64,000 nucleotides of DNA from Planomicrobium sp. CPCC 101110 (GTDB lineage: Bacteria > Bacillota > Bacilli > Bacillales_A > Planococcaceae). The DNA is taken from assembly GCF_007859395.1 (NCBI RefSeq), contig NZ_VOHD01000008.1, positions 1-64,000 on the forward strand, written 5' to 3'. A program made the translations under genes and the position numbers. This document shows positions 42,376-51,729 of the stretch, piece after piece; the stretch's first letter is position 1; every line of letters starts with the position of its first letter. A model generated the notes under the pieces. It had not been told where the DNA came from, did no database searches, and saw nothing but the letters and a program-made list of their open reading frames with translations.

Positions 42376-43308
42376 ATGAAGGTCTTAAACTATTCATTGC
42401 TTGACGTGTTTACAACAACGCCATTCGGAGGCAACCAGTTAGCTGTTTTCCATGAAGGCGAGTCCTTATCGACTGGGATGATGCAGAAAATTGCAAGGGA
42501 GCTTAATCTATCGGAAACGGTTTTCCTCTCCCCTCCAAACGACTCGGATAACCAAAGGAAGCTGCGCATTTTCACTCCGCAAATGGAATTGCCGATGGCT
42601 GGCCATCCGACCATAGGCGCCGCTTTTTTAATGGCTGACCAGGACCTGGTCCAAACGGGTGAAGGCATCAGCGAATGGACGCTGGAAGAAGCTGTAGGCG
42701 ACATTCCCGTTATCGTCTATAAAGAAGAGGGATTGATAACAAAAGTGGAAATGACGCAGCCCCTGCCTTCTTTCGGAGAGCGATTTTCCAAAACCGAACA
42801 AATTGCCAAACTGCTGTCGCTGGCACCTGCAGACCTTCATACTGAATTTCCGATTCAAACAGTGTCGACCGGCGTGCCGTTTTTGTTCGTTCCTGTCCGG
42901 TCGCTTGCCGCCATCAATAAAATCAATTTTCGCTCGGATGTCTGGGAACAGCACTTCAGCAAAAACGAAGCGACTCAGCATCTTTTCGTTTTCACTACAG
43001 AAACCGAAGATTCCGCTTCCACTGTCCATAGCCGCATGTTCGCTCCTGCCATGGGCATTCCTGAAGACCCGGCCACCGGTGCTGCAAGCGGGCCGCTTGG
43101 CGCCTATCTGGTCGAGCATGCCGTCATTCCCGCAACTGAAAACGGCGTTTATGCAATTCGGAGTGAACAAGGGATCGAAATGGGACGGCCGAGTTTCATC
43201 GATATTACAATCGTTAAAAAGGGCCAGGAATTCCAGCAGGTTAAAATTGGCGGTACTGCTGTCACTGTCGGAAAAGGGCAGTTGTATCTGGAAGACACTA
43301 AAAATTGA
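42376..43308 (+). CDS. PhzF family isomerase/epimerase-like protein
   Basis: 310 residues. The two-lobed PhzF/diaminopimelate-epimerase fold is marked by LLDVFTTTPFGGNQLAVF, LPMAGHPTIGAAFLMA and the C-lobe EDPATGAASGPLGAYL; the catalytic Glu in LNLSETVFL is present. Most bacterial PhzF proteins outside phenazine clusters have no known reaction, and no phenazine genes are nearby. AAGGAGG supports ATG 42376 (an ATG directly before it is too close). Confidence 0.9.
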   Translation: MKVLNYSLLDVFTTTPFGGNQLAVFHEGESLSTGMMQKIARELNLSETVFLSPPNDSDNQRKLRIFTPQMELPMAGHPTIGAAFLMADQDLVQTGEGISEWTLEEAVGDIPVIVYKEEGLITKVEMTQPLPSFGERFSKTEQIAKLLSLAPADLHTEFPIQTVSTGVPFLFVPVRSLAAINKINFRSDVWEQHFSKNEATQHLFVFTTETEDSASTVHSRMFAPAMGIPEDPATGAASGPLGAYLVEHAVIPATENGVYAIRSEQGIEMGRPSFIDITIVKKGQEFQQVKIGGTAVTVGKGQLYLEDTKN

Positions 43309-43315
43309 ACAAAAT

Positions 43316-43358
43316 AAAAAAGCCGTGGCGGCCCCAAATTGGACCGCTACGGTTTTTT
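43316..43358. terminator. Bidirectional terminator between phzF-like and HEAT genes
   Basis: AAAAAGCCGTGGCGG and CCGCTACGGTTTTTT pair with one mismatch; it serves the two convergent genes and touches the HEAT gene stop. Confidence 0.85.
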
Positions 43359-43800
43359 ATTTGCTTGGCATAGACTTCCACTGATCTTCCAACCATTGGT
43401 CGAAATCAGCGCCTTTATCGCCTTTGTACGTGTCGTAAATATCAACACGCGTTTTTTGCAGCTTTGTTTTGAAATCTTCAAACGAGTGGTCTGCCGGCAG
43501 GCTTTTTTTGATGCGCAGCAAAACTTTCGAAGTATCTTTTATAAGCTCGCGCGTCTTGCGCTCAGGCAAGTGCACGTTCTCCCCGAAATTTTTCAGTGCA
43601 TCGTACGCAGCTTCTTGCACTTGATATACAGGATCATGTTCCATTCGATGCGTCAAAAGATCGATTGTCTGCTCGCTTTTCCACTTTCCAAGTTCCTCGA
43701 CTGCAGCCAGGCGCTCTTTCCAGTTGGCTGTCCGATTGGCAGCTTTTTTCAACTCTTCGTAATTCGGCGGTAGATTGTTTTTCTTGTTTTGATAAGCCAA
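43357..43800 (-). CDS. HEAT-repeat protein, TTG start
   Basis: 147 residues, all helical. The N-terminal 85 residues contain two HEAT-like repeats (NWKERLAAVEELGKWKSEQTIDLLTHRM and VYQVQEAAYDALKNFG); the C-terminus is a Lys-rich helical extension. The start is TTG at 43800, since AAAGGAG is eight bases upstream and no ATG or GTG fits. Cytosolic scaffold-like protein of unknown partner. Confidence 0.8.
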   Translation of the reverse strand: MAYQNKKNNLPPNYEELKKAANRTANWKERLAAVEELGKWKSEQTIDLLTHRMEHDPVYQVQEAAYDALKNFGENVHLPERKTRELIKDTSKVLLRIKKSLPADHSFEDFKTKLQKTRVDIYDTYKGDKGADFDQWLEDQWKSMPSK

Positions 43801-44047
43801 AATTTATTCTCCTTTTTTCCATTTCCCTTTTCGGAAAATGAATCGTTCTATTCCATTCACGGAATTCGCTCCTTATATTGTACCATCATCCGAATGAAAA
43901 AGAACTTAAGCAGAATTATGAAACTGCTCCAATGCATTTATCGGACTGGTTATAGAAGGAAAAATTGTTTTTTAAAAGGAAGAGGAGAAGGGCTTGTATG
44001 GGATTCTTTGATAATAAGTAAAAATTGTTAAAATTCTAATAAATACA

Positions 44048-44076
44048 TTGTAATTTTGCTTTAATAGTTATATTAT
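44048..44076 (+). promoter_or_regulatory. Promoter of the Excalibur protein/sortase pair
   Basis: -35 TTGTAA (44048-44053), 17-nt spacer, -10 TATTAT (44071-44076). The remaining bases from 43801 to 44047 are A/T-rich and hold no gene I can support. Confidence 0.55.
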
Positions 44077-44117
44077 GGAATTGCGCTTCAAATAAAAGGA
44101 AAAGAAAGGAGATTATT

Positions 44118-44531
44118 ATGAAAAAAGGTATGTTGAGTATGGTTACTTTCTCGGTTTTATTTGTAGGTTCTTCTTTAAGTGTTGGTGCAGAGAATCACGA
44201 CAAAGACTGTGGGGATTTTGGAAGCCATGAAGAAGTATTGGAGTTCTGGTTTGCAAATGACTATAGTGCAGAAAACGATCCGCATCGGCTTGATGCAGAT
44301 GCGGACGGCTTGGCTTGCGAAGTCAGCCAAAGCGAATATGACACTTACGCGGCAAGCTATGAAAGCGATGATTCCACCGAAAATGCAGCTGATGAAGAAA
44401 CTGAAAGTGCAGAAGAAGGCGGCGAACTGCCGGATACCGCTTCTAACGGTCCATTGATGATGTTGTTTGGCGCAGGCCTTGCGGGAGCAGGTTCACTCCT
44501 CTTTTTCCGCCGGAAAAGCCAGAACGCGTAA
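44118..44531 (+). CDS. LPDTA-anchored surface protein with Excalibur calcium-binding domain
   Basis: 137 residues. Signal peptide about 1-24; Excalibur domain about 28-72 with two cysteines (CGDF and ACEVS) and the calcium loop DADADGLACE; an acidic Asp/Glu/Ser-rich linker (75-98); then sorting motif LPDTA (about 103-107), a hydrophobic helix and the basic tail FFRRKSQNA. LPDTA is the motif of class D sortases, and such a sortase is the next gene, so wall attachment by that enzyme is expected. Function at the surface is unknown. AAAGGAG precedes the ATG. Confidence 0.9.
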   Translation: MKKGMLSMVTFSVLFVGSSLSVGAENHDKDCGDFGSHEEVLEFWFANDYSAENDPHRLDADADGLACEVSQSEYDTYAASYESDDSTENAADEETESAEEGGELPDTASNGPLMMLFGAGLAGAGSLLFFRRKSQNA

Positions 44532-44589
44532 AGTATAAATCGAAACGGCGGGATTTCCTCCTGCTGTTTTCACTGTGAGGTGAAGCTTC

Positions 44590-45228
44590 ATGAGACGGTG
44601 GTTTGGCTTGCTCCTTCTCCTGGCTGGGCTAATTATCGGGCTCTCCAGTTTTTTCGAATGGCACAGCGGAAAAACCGCAGCCCAAGATCTGACCCATGAA
44701 GAAATAGCGGATTTTGAAGAAATTCAACAAGAGGTTGCAACAGAGGCAAAAGTAACGCCGGCCCAGCCAAAAGCGGTTCCTCCCCCTCTTCTCACTTCCG
44801 GCATTGAACGCAAGCTGGGCGAAAAAACCGCAACCTTGCTGATTCCTGAAATCGAACAAAAGTATTCGGTTTATTGGGGAGCTGATGATGCTACATTGAA
44901 AAAAGGGGTCGGTATGTTCGTCAGCGACCTGACCACTGTTCCTGGCGGCTATGGCCATACCGTATTAAGCGGGCACCGGGATACCGTCTTCACAAGGCTT
45001 GCCGAACTGGAAGAAAAGGATAACTTGATGGTCGAATATGAAGGCAGAATATATGTCTATGAAATTTTTAAAATGTGGGTCACCGACGAAGACGACCGCT
45101 CGGTCATCGTCGAAAAAGATGAGTCGATTTTGACTTTAACGACCTGCTATCCTTTCGACTTTATCGGCTCAGCCCCGGACCGTTATATCGTCCAGGCCAG
45201 ACTCGTTTCAACCCAGCCGGCCAAGTAA
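44590..45228 (+). CDS. srtD: Class D sortase
   Basis: 212 residues. N-terminal membrane anchor (about 4-22), linker, then the sortase barrel with catalytic His (LSGHRDTVF), Cys (LTTCYPF) and Arg (PDRYIVQARL). The TLxTC form and overall length suit class D. It cleaves between Thr and Ala/Gly of LPxTx signals and joins the protein to peptidoglycan. The 58-base gap to the preceding LPDTA protein, without a terminator, indicates an operon and a dedicated substrate. GAGGTGA sets the start. Confidence 0.92.
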   Translation: MRRWFGLLLLLAGLIIGLSSFFEWHSGKTAAQDLTHEEIADFEEIQQEVATEAKVTPAQPKAVPPPLLTSGIERKLGEKTATLLIPEIEQKYSVYWGADDATLKKGVGMFVSDLTTVPGGYGHTVLSGHRDTVFTRLAELEEKDNLMVEYEGRIYVYEIFKMWVTDEDDRSVIVEKDESILTLTTCYPFDFIGSAPDRYIVQARLVSTQPAK

Positions 45229-45236
45229 AGCAAATT

Positions 45237-45276
45237 AAAAGGGCAAAAGCTAACGAATCAGCTTTTGCCCTTTTTT
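45237..45276. terminator. Bidirectional terminator after the sortase gene
   Basis: AAAAGGGCAAAAGCT and AGCTTTTGCCCTTTT form a long stem with A/T flanks; it overlaps the end of the small leftward membrane-protein gene. Confidence 0.9.
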
Positions 45277-45480
45277 GATTCTTCTATTGACCCTGTCGAT
45301 TTTTTGGTTCCTCATCCAACCGTATATGGCAAGGATGGCGAAAAAGATACCGAGTACGCTCAGCGCAACTCCATACCCTGCATTATCAGCACTGAAATTT
45401 CCGTACGCCCGCATGCCTATAATAGCCGAGCTTATTCCCACACCCAAAAGAATCAACGGATGTATTTTGAGCTTATTCAT
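45250..45480 (-). CDS. Small membrane protein
   Basis: 76 residues with two hydrophobic helices (about 8-25 and 36-56) separated by a short polar loop, then a basic tail (RNQKIDRVNRRIKKGQK). ATG at 45480 is 11 bases after the aminotransferase stop, with a weak AGGCAGAG SD, so it is probably cotranscribed. I do not recognise a family; an open frame extends upstream but only through the aminotransferase gene. Confidence 0.65.
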   Translation of the reverse strand: MNKLKIHPLILLGVGISSAIIGMRAYGNFSADNAGYGVALSVLGIFFAILAIYGWMRNQKIDRVNRRIKKGQKLIR

Positions 45481-45490
45481 AGAACTCTGC

Positions 45491-46723
45491 CTATAAAGCT
45501 GCAACCGCTTGAATGAGCCGGTCCACTTCTTCTTCCGTATTATAAGGGGCCAATCCTGCGCGGATCCAGCCGCCGCTTTTATTGATATCCAGCCGTTCAG
45601 CCAATGTCGAGGCGTAGAAATGGCCGGATGCGATGAAGATGCTGTGTTCTTCCGCCATGGTTTTGCAAACTTCTTCCGGCGTTCTGCCTTCCACCTGGAA
45701 AGCGATGGTCGGTGTTTTCGGAACTTCGGGCCCCGCTTCGAACAACTTGACGCCATCAATTGCCTTCAGGCCATCCCGGAGCTTTTTGGCCAGGCTGTTC
45801 TCATGAGATTCAATCCGCGAGATGCCTGACTGAATGCGCTCCCTTCTTGTTGGCCCTTCCCCAAGCCCTGCAAAAAATTCGATCGCTGGCGTGATGCCCG
45901 CAATTCCTTCATGATTTTGCGTACCGGTCTCCAGGTTGTCCGGATAATGGCTTGGCGCCGGCACCAATTTATAAGGCTCCAGTTCCTTGAAAAGTTCTTC
46001 CTTAATCGCCGCGATCCCGATATGCGGGCCGAAGAATTTGTAAGCGGAACACAATAAGATGTCAATTCCTTGGCGGTCGCGGTCAAGTGCAATGTGCGGC
46101 GCGGCATGAACCGCGTCGGCAGCTACCAAAGCTCCGACTTCTTTTGCCCGTTTCACAATCGGTTCCAAGTCTACAATGGTTCCGACCGCATTTGACGCCA
46201 TGCCAATTGCCACAAGACGGGTGTTTTCGTTAATAACTTCTTTCATATCCGCTGAATCGAGTGTCAGCGTTTCAGTGTCCACTTTAATCCACCTTACCGT
46301 CAGGCCTCGGTCTTCTGCCATCAATAGCCACGGGTCCACATTAGCCCGATGGTCCATTTCCGTTACCACAATTTCATCGCCCGCTCCCCATTTTTTCCCG
46401 AGCGCCCGGGAAATAGCCAGTGTCAAGGTGGTCATATTCGCACCAAATGCCACCTCATTCACCTGAACTCCCAAGAAATCGGCAACCGCCAATTTTGCTT
46501 CTTTGATAATCTTTTCCGTTTCCCAACTGGATGGAAAGCAGCCATGCAGATTCGCTCCGCCGTTTTCCATGTATTGCGCAATGGCCCGAATAGCAGATTT
46601 TACAACCTGCGAACCGCCGGGACCGTCAAAATAAGCCGCTTTCTTCCCTTTGTATGTTCTTTGTAAGGCAGGAAATTGTTCTCTCACTTCACTGATTGGA
46701 AACGTCGTTTCTTCTGTTTTCAT
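45491..46723 (-). CDS. Class V aminotransferase, cysteine desulfurase-like (VC1184 subfamily)
   Basis: 410 residues. PLP enzyme of fold type I: AYFDGPGGSQV at the N-terminus, VTEMDHRANVDPW, DAVHAAPHIALD and the PLP lysine in LLCSAYKFFGPHIG. It lacks the catalytic cysteine loop of IscS/NifS and has no isc/suf neighbours, so sulfur donation is uncertain; the subfamily is uncharacterised. The start at 46723 has AAGGAG eight bases upstream. Confidence 0.85.
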   Translation of the reverse strand: MKTEETTFPISEVREQFPALQRTYKGKKAAYFDGPGGSQVVKSAIRAIAQYMENGGANLHGCFPSSWETEKIIKEAKLAVADFLGVQVNEVAFGANMTTLTLAISRALGKKWGAGDEIVVTEMDHRANVDPWLLMAEDRGLTVRWIKVDTETLTLDSADMKEVINENTRLVAIGMASNAVGTIVDLEPIVKRAKEVGALVAADAVHAAPHIALDRDRQGIDILLCSAYKFFGPHIGIAAIKEELFKELEPYKLVPAPSHYPDNLETGTQNHEGIAGITPAIEFFAGLGEGPTRRERIQSGISRIESHENSLAKKLRDGLKAIDGVKLFEAGPEVPKTPTIAFQVEGRTPEEVCKTMAEEHSIFIASGHFYASTLAERLDINKSGGWIRAGLAPYNTEEEVDRLIQAVAAL

Positions 46724-46874
46724 CAAGTCGGCTCCTTTTGTCTCTGGAATAGAGGAATGCATTGCGGAAACTAAAGCTCTACCATTGTCATTATAGAGAG
46801 AAGGCGGATTTTTTTTCAATATTCGGATTCATGGAACCCTTCCACTGCCACGATGGAAAAGCCTGCCCCTTTTA

Positions 46875-47639
46875 TCATTTGCTTATGTGCCCTTTTGCGC
46901 ATTCTTTGACGAATGCAGTGAACAGCGGCATGACTTCCGGCACTTTCTCCACCATCATTTCTGGATGCCATTGGACAGCGCAGACAAAACGGTCGCCTTT
47001 CCATTCCATGCCTTCGATCAAACCGTCCGGCGAAATAGCAGTCGCTACAAAATCAATTCCGAGGTCTTTTACCGCCTGGTGATGAAAACTGTTGACCGCC
47101 AAGGTATCAGACTGATAAATTTCATGGAGCTTTGAATCAGGATCTACCGTGACATCATGGACGGGATGATGCATCGGCGCTCCTGCGACCGAGTGATTAA
47201 AGCAATCCGGCTGCTGGCGCTTCAAATCCTGGAACAGCGAGCCTTCCGCCGCGACATTCAACAATTGCATGCCGCGGCAAATACCTAAGATAGGTATATC
47301 GCTTTGAAACAACGCTTTTTTGGCTAATGACACTTCGTGCAAATCGCGCTTCGGTTCAATCGGCCCTAAATCGTAGCTCGGATATTCTCCGTATAATTGC
47401 GAGTCAACGTCAGATCCTCCGCTAAACAAAATGCCATCCAGTTTGCCAAGCATCATTTCCGCTGTCTCCACATTTTCTGTCACCGGCAAAATAACGGGAA
47501 TGCCTCCGGCGCGCTCGATGGAAGTGACATAGTCCGCCGACAGCAACTGCCATTCCTGCCCCATCACACCCAATCCTGTGACAACGCCCGGCACGCTGTC
47601 AGTCGAGTAGTTTGCGCATATTCCGATCAATGGTTTCAT
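46875..47639 (-). CDS. Class I glutamine amidotransferase-like hydrolase (peptidase C26, PuuD-like)
   Basis: 254 residues. Nucleophile Cys in LGICRGMQLLNV, oxyanion region ILFSGGSDVDS, and His/Glu in QWHPEMM. C26 family members hydrolyse gamma-glutamyl amides such as gamma-glutamyl-GABA. The start at 47639 (MKPLIGIC) has GGAGCGGGGAAG before it. No other putrescine genes are near, so the specific substrate is open. Confidence 0.88.
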   Translation of the reverse strand: MKPLIGICANYSTDSVPGVVTGLGVMGQEWQLLSADYVTSIERAGGIPVILPVTENVETAEMMLGKLDGILFSGGSDVDSQLYGEYPSYDLGPIEPKRDLHEVSLAKKALFQSDIPILGICRGMQLLNVAAEGSLFQDLKRQQPDCFNHSVAGAPMHHPVHDVTVDPDSKLHEIYQSDTLAVNSFHHQAVKDLGIDFVATAISPDGLIEGMEWKGDRFVCAVQWHPEMMVEKVPEVMPLFTAFVKECAKGHISK

Positions 47640-47737
47640 CTTCCCCGCTCCTGTCCCAAGCAAAAGGATTTGCTTGACTTAGTATCAGCTTTTCTCCCCT
47701 TAAAGTATAAATGGGATTCAGTAAGCTGCACATGCTC

Positions 47738-49525
47738 CTATAGAAACTTTTGCATAAACTCGACAATCATCGTATTCATTTGAATATGATTTTCGATTTT
47801 TTCAGTCTGATGGCCTTCATCTTCGAAAATGACCAGTTCGACTTGTTTCCCTTGCTGCTTCAGGTCTGCCGTCAACTGCTCCGCTTCACTCACCGGCACA
47901 CGGGTATCATTCCGTCCATGGAAGACCAGCAGCGGGGCCGTAATATTGGCGGTATGGTTCAGCGGCGCAATTTCTTCGAAAAAGTCCCCATCCTCTTTTA
48001 AGGAACCATATTCGAATTCGCGGAGCGCACGGCGCCACGACCCCGTATTTTCCAAAAAGGATTTAAAATGGGAGATGCCGACAATATCGACTCCGGCTGC
48101 CCAGACTTCCGGATAGTGCGTCAACGCAGCCAATACCATGAACCCGCCGTAGCTGCGCCCCATTATCCCGATTCTCTCCGGATCCGCTCCATGGTTCGCA
48201 GCCAAATCAGCCGCAAGCTCTTTCAAATCCGCCACTGAATCCATACGTTTCCGGACATCGTCCAATTTCACATAAGTCCGCCCATATCCCATGCTGCCGC
48301 GGACATTCGGCGCAGCTACCGCAAAACCGTTTGCCGCTAAAAACTGGATGACTGGATTGAATTCAGCCTTGATTTGATATTCCGGTCCGCCGTGGACATA
48401 AATGACCACCGGCTGGCCATGCTCTTGTTTGCCATACAAAAAGTAAGGAACTTCAAGACCATCAAATGATGAAAAATGGCAAAGTTCCGGCTGCATCCAC
48501 AAGTGTTCCACTTCTTTGGCTTCACCGACAAACGTCAGCCGTTCCACTTTCCGGCTATCCAGCGAAACTTTCCAAATATCTCCCGGATGCACCGCGCTTT
48601 TAACGCCTACCGCTAATTCCTTCTCGTTTAGCCAAGAAAGCGAATCTAAAACACCCGTCGGCATTTCTTCTATTGTAAAGTTCCCGCTTTCTTTTAATCC
48701 ATAAATGCCAAGCCGGGATATGCCGCCTTCATTGACCGTGTATGCGAGTTTGGAATGGTCCGGCGAAAGCTTGATTTCTTCAATATCCCAACTTTCAATC
48801 GCCAGCAGTTCGTTCAATTCGCCTGGATGACTGAACGCAAACTGCTGGATGGCCAACGTTTCCCGTCCCATGTCTGTTACCAAGAAGCCGCCTTTCCCGT
48901 CATCGCTTAATTGAATTGAATGATATCGGGCCAATGCGTTTTCTTGTCCGAGCTTCGTCAGGTTTTTTGAAGTCAAATCGAACACATAATAAGATTGGTC
49001 AATATTCGTATCCGGCATGCTTAAAACAAGCTGTTTTCCATCTTTCGTCCAACACACTGGTGTGCAGTTTCCATCCACCCGTAAAGCGACTTGTTCTTCT
49101 TTTTCTTCTATATCCAGTATGTATACATCAAAAAAACCGGGATGGCGGCGATTGCTTGAAAAAGCGATCTTTTTTTCATCCGGCGACCAGCCGCCGAATT
49201 GGTGGAAGTGTTCCCGTGAGATAACAAGTTCTTCCGCAGTTCCGGTTGTTCCATTCAATATATACAATTGCTGTTTTTCATTTCCTTTATGGTCCATGCC
49301 GACAATGGTTTTTTTGCCGGTTGGAGAATGGTGGACTTCCAGCACCCGGTCAGGCAGCTCAGCCACTTGTTCGATTTGACCATCCTCCTGCCATTTCCAG
49401 ACTTGAGGAAGGCCGGTCTTCTTGGATAAAAACGTGAATGCGTGCTGCCCAGGCAGTACGCTTGGCCGGGAAGCCCCAGTGACGTTCAAATAGGTATGCA
49501 ATTGGTGTCCAGCAGAAGTTTCCAT
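47738..49525 (-). CDS. S9 family prolyl-oligopeptidase-type serine peptidase
   Basis: 595 residues. N-terminal beta-propeller-like region to about residue 340, with TolB/WD40-like repeats (FGGWSPDEKKIAFSSNR). The alpha/beta hydrolase domain follows with oxyanion region HGGPEYQ, Ser nucleophile in GRSYGGFM, Asp in GRNDTRVP and His in DEGHQTE. Acylaminoacyl-peptidase/dipeptidyl group; no signal peptide, so cytosolic peptide trimming. AAAGGGG sets the start at 49525. Confidence 0.92.
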   Translation of the reverse strand: METSAGHQLHTYLNVTGASRPSVLPGQHAFTFLSKKTGLPQVWKWQEDGQIEQVAELPDRVLEVHHSPTGKKTIVGMDHKGNEKQQLYILNGTTGTAEELVISREHFHQFGGWSPDEKKIAFSSNRRHPGFFDVYILDIEEKEEQVALRVDGNCTPVCWTKDGKQLVLSMPDTNIDQSYYVFDLTSKNLTKLGQENALARYHSIQLSDDGKGGFLVTDMGRETLAIQQFAFSHPGELNELLAIESWDIEEIKLSPDHSKLAYTVNEGGISRLGIYGLKESGNFTIEEMPTGVLDSLSWLNEKELAVGVKSAVHPGDIWKVSLDSRKVERLTFVGEAKEVEHLWMQPELCHFSSFDGLEVPYFLYGKQEHGQPVVIYVHGGPEYQIKAEFNPVIQFLAANGFAVAAPNVRGSMGYGRTYVKLDDVRKRMDSVADLKELAADLAANHGADPERIGIMGRSYGGFMVLAALTHYPEVWAAGVDIVGISHFKSFLENTGSWRRALREFEYGSLKEDGDFFEEIAPLNHTANITAPLLVFHGRNDTRVPVSEAEQLTADLKQQGKQVELVIFEDEGHQTEKIENHIQMNTMIVEFMQKFL

Positions 49526-49576
49526 GGTTCGGTCCCCTTTCAAATATCTCGTTCAGTTTTGAAAAAGCCACTCATT

Positions 49577-49954
49577 TCAATAGAAAACGAGCAGCCCGAT
49601 AAGCGATACCAATATGGAGGAAGTTGACAAACTCGACATAAACAGCAAAAGCCAAGCAGCAATGGATTGCTTGAATTGCTGCAGGCCCTCATCTTCAGCA
49701 AGCTGTTGGTTTGTGCGCTCGAGCGACCTGGATTTTGCCATGGGCATGAAAAAAGGGCCCATTTGGCGGAAACCGCTGGCGAACAGATCCAGAAACTTCG
49801 TCTGCCAAATTTTAATGCAGGCAGCAATGATGGCAGCCACCAAGCCGAACAGAAAGGCGTAATTGATCCATTCGACAAGCGACCAGCTCCAAATCAGTTT
49901 ACAGGCAATCCACAGTACTATAAGACAGCTATTCAATCCGATAAATCGTTTCAT
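49577..49954 (-). CDS. Small integral membrane protein
   Basis: 125 residues with two hydrophobic helices near the N-terminus (about 5-22 and 27-46) and one or two at the C-terminus (about 97-124). The middle is polar ([29 protein letters not shown]). It resembles short DUF3899-type Bacillus membrane proteins, but I hold that only weakly. It lies upstream of the S9 peptidase gene with a 51-base gap and may share a transcript. Confidence 0.65.
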   Translation of the reverse strand: MKRFIGLNSCLIVLWIACKLIWSWSLVEWINYAFLFGLVAAIIAACIKIWQTKFLDLFASGFRQMGPFFMPMAKSRSLERTNQQLAEDEGLQQFKQSIAAWLLLFMSSLSTSSILVSLIGLLVFY

Positions 49955-49967
49955 CTTCTCACCTCAT

Positions 49968-50037
49968 AAAAAAATACGGCAGCACCTGATCTTCTCAGCC
50001 ATCCATTAAAGCTGGATTGCTGGAGACGGGACACTGC
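49968..50037 (-). terminator. Terminator of the dpp operon
   Basis: Minus strand outer arms CGGCAGTGTCC and GGTGCTGCCG with an imperfect interior (TCCAGC/GCTGAGA region), followed by TATTTTTTTAT. It lies about 35 bases after the last dpp gene. Confidence 0.75.
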
Positions 50038-50072
50038 CGATTCAACTCCAATTCCCATCAGGAATTTCTAGC

Positions 50073-51707
50073 TTATTTTGTTTTCTCTGCCCATTTCAAG
50101 TAAGGGTAGCGGTTCACATAGTAAGCGATATTTTCATAATCTTGGGATACCATATACGTGTTTTTATAGAAATAAACAGGCATAAACGGCATGTCCGTCA
50201 TTAAGATTTCTTCTGCTTGGTGAAGCATTTCAAAACGTTTGTTTTCGTCTTGTTCCACTTTAGCATCAGCCATCAAAGAATCGAATTCTTCATTTACCCA
50301 ACCTGTGCGGTTGTTCGGGCTATCGCCAAGGTAGTAGTCCAAGTTGACAACAGGATCAACAAAGATTCCGATCCAGCCCATACGCGCCATTTGGAAGTTT
50401 CCTTGTTTGGTTGTCTCCAAATAAGTTCCCCATTCTTGGTTCGCCAATTTAACGTTGACATCCAAGTTAGCAGATAACATTTCCTGTACGGCTTCCGCCA
50501 TTTTCTTGTTGCTTTCCAAAGTATTGTACATCAATGTCACTTCCGGCAATGTATCCCAGCCTTCTTCAGCCATACCTTCTTCAAGAAGTTTTTTCGCTTC
50601 TTCTGCGTTTTCTTCAAAGTAGTCCCCGCCAGCTTCACGGAAATCACCTTCAGCTGTTTCAGCTCCAGTTGGAACCATTGCATATGCTGGAGTTTCTCCG
50701 GCTTGCGTCACGTTCTCTACCAAGGCTTGGCGATCTACAGCCATTGCAAAAGCTCTTCTGACTTTCGCATTTGTAAACGGCTCTTTTTCAACATTGAACA
50801 TGTACATATACGTTCCGTAATAAGGGACTTCCATGTATTCCGGATTTTCTTTTTCAGTAGCAATTACATCAGTCGGCAATGTCATAACCAAATCCAACTC
50901 GCCTGTTTTGAACATTTGATAATAGGTTGAAGCTTCGTTTACCAATTCGAACGTCACTTTTTCCATTTTCACTTCATCTTTAGCATAGTAGTCGTCGTTT
51001 TTCTCGATGACCACATTGCTGTCATGCTGCCATTCAGTCATTTCGAACGGCCCGTTACTCACATAAGTATCCGCTTCTGCCGCCCAGTTTTTGTTTTCTT
51101 CAACAGCTTTTTGTTGAACCGGATAGAATGTCCACAATGTCAAAAGACTGTCAAAATACCCTAGCGGAGCATTCAATTCAACTTCAAATGTCGTATCATC
51201 AACTGCTTTGATTCCTACATCTTCCACTTTGCCTTCGCCTTTATTGTAAGCTTCGGCGCCTTTGATATAGTAAAGATAAAAAGCGAATGCACTCCCTGTC
51301 TCAGGGTTCAATACGCGCTCCCACGCATATTCAAAGTCTCCTGCTGTTACCGGAGAACCATCTGACCATTTTGCGTCTTCACGCAATTTGAAAGTGTAAG
51401 TTTTTCCGTCTTCAGATACGGAAACATCAGAAGCCGCCCCTAAAACCGGATTCCCTTCCTTATCGCGTGTGTATAACCCTTCAAAAATATGATCTAAAAC
51501 CCAGCCGGATGTCGTATCTGTAGCAAGTGCCGGATCGATTGCGGGCGGTTCAGACATTGCATTGACTACCATTTCTTGTTTGATGTCCGTGCTTGCCCCT
51601 CCCTCGCTTGATGAGGAAGTTTCTCCTTCTCCTCCGCCGCCGTAGCAGCCTGCTAGTGCTGTTGAAGTTGCAAGCAGCACACTCATCGGTAATAACCATT
51701 TTTTCAT
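50073..51707 (-). CDS. dppE: Dipeptide ABC transporter solute-binding lipoprotein (DppE-like)
   Basis: 544 residues, SBP_bac_5 family. Lipobox LAGC at about 18-21, followed by a Gly/Ser linker, then the binding domain with the family signature DGKTYTFKLREDAKWSDGSPV. Last gene of the operon, matching the B. subtilis dppABCDE order in which E is the binding protein. It delivers di- or oligopeptides to the DppB/DppC channel. Start (MKKWLLP) after an AAGGGGAG SD. Confidence 0.93.
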   Translation of the reverse strand: MKKWLLPMSVLLATSTALAGCYGGGGEGETSSSSEGGASTDIKQEMVVNAMSEPPAIDPALATDTTSGWVLDHIFEGLYTRDKEGNPVLGAASDVSVSEDGKTYTFKLREDAKWSDGSPVTAGDFEYAWERVLNPETGSAFAFYLYYIKGAEAYNKGEGKVEDVGIKAVDDTTFEVELNAPLGYFDSLLTLWTFYPVQQKAVEENKNWAAEADTYVSNGPFEMTEWQHDSNVVIEKNDDYYAKDEVKMEKVTFELVNEASTYYQMFKTGELDLVMTLPTDVIATEKENPEYMEVPYYGTYMYMFNVEKEPFTNAKVRRAFAMAVDRQALVENVTQAGETPAYAMVPTGAETAEGDFREAGGDYFEENAEEAKKLLEEGMAEEGWDTLPEVTLMYNTLESNKKMAEAVQEMLSANLDVNVKLANQEWGTYLETTKQGNFQMARMGWIGIFVDPVVNLDYYLGDSPNNRTGWVNEEFDSLMADAKVEQDENKRFEMLHQAEEILMTDMPFMPVYFYKNTYMVSQDYENIAYYVNRYPYLKWAEKTK

Positions 51708-51729
51708 CTTGTTCTCCCCTTTTAATTTA

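Noticed and set aside
42389-44031. Opposite-strand ORFs across phzF-like and 43.8-44.0 kb
   Set aside because: They mirror real genes or lack an SD and family features.
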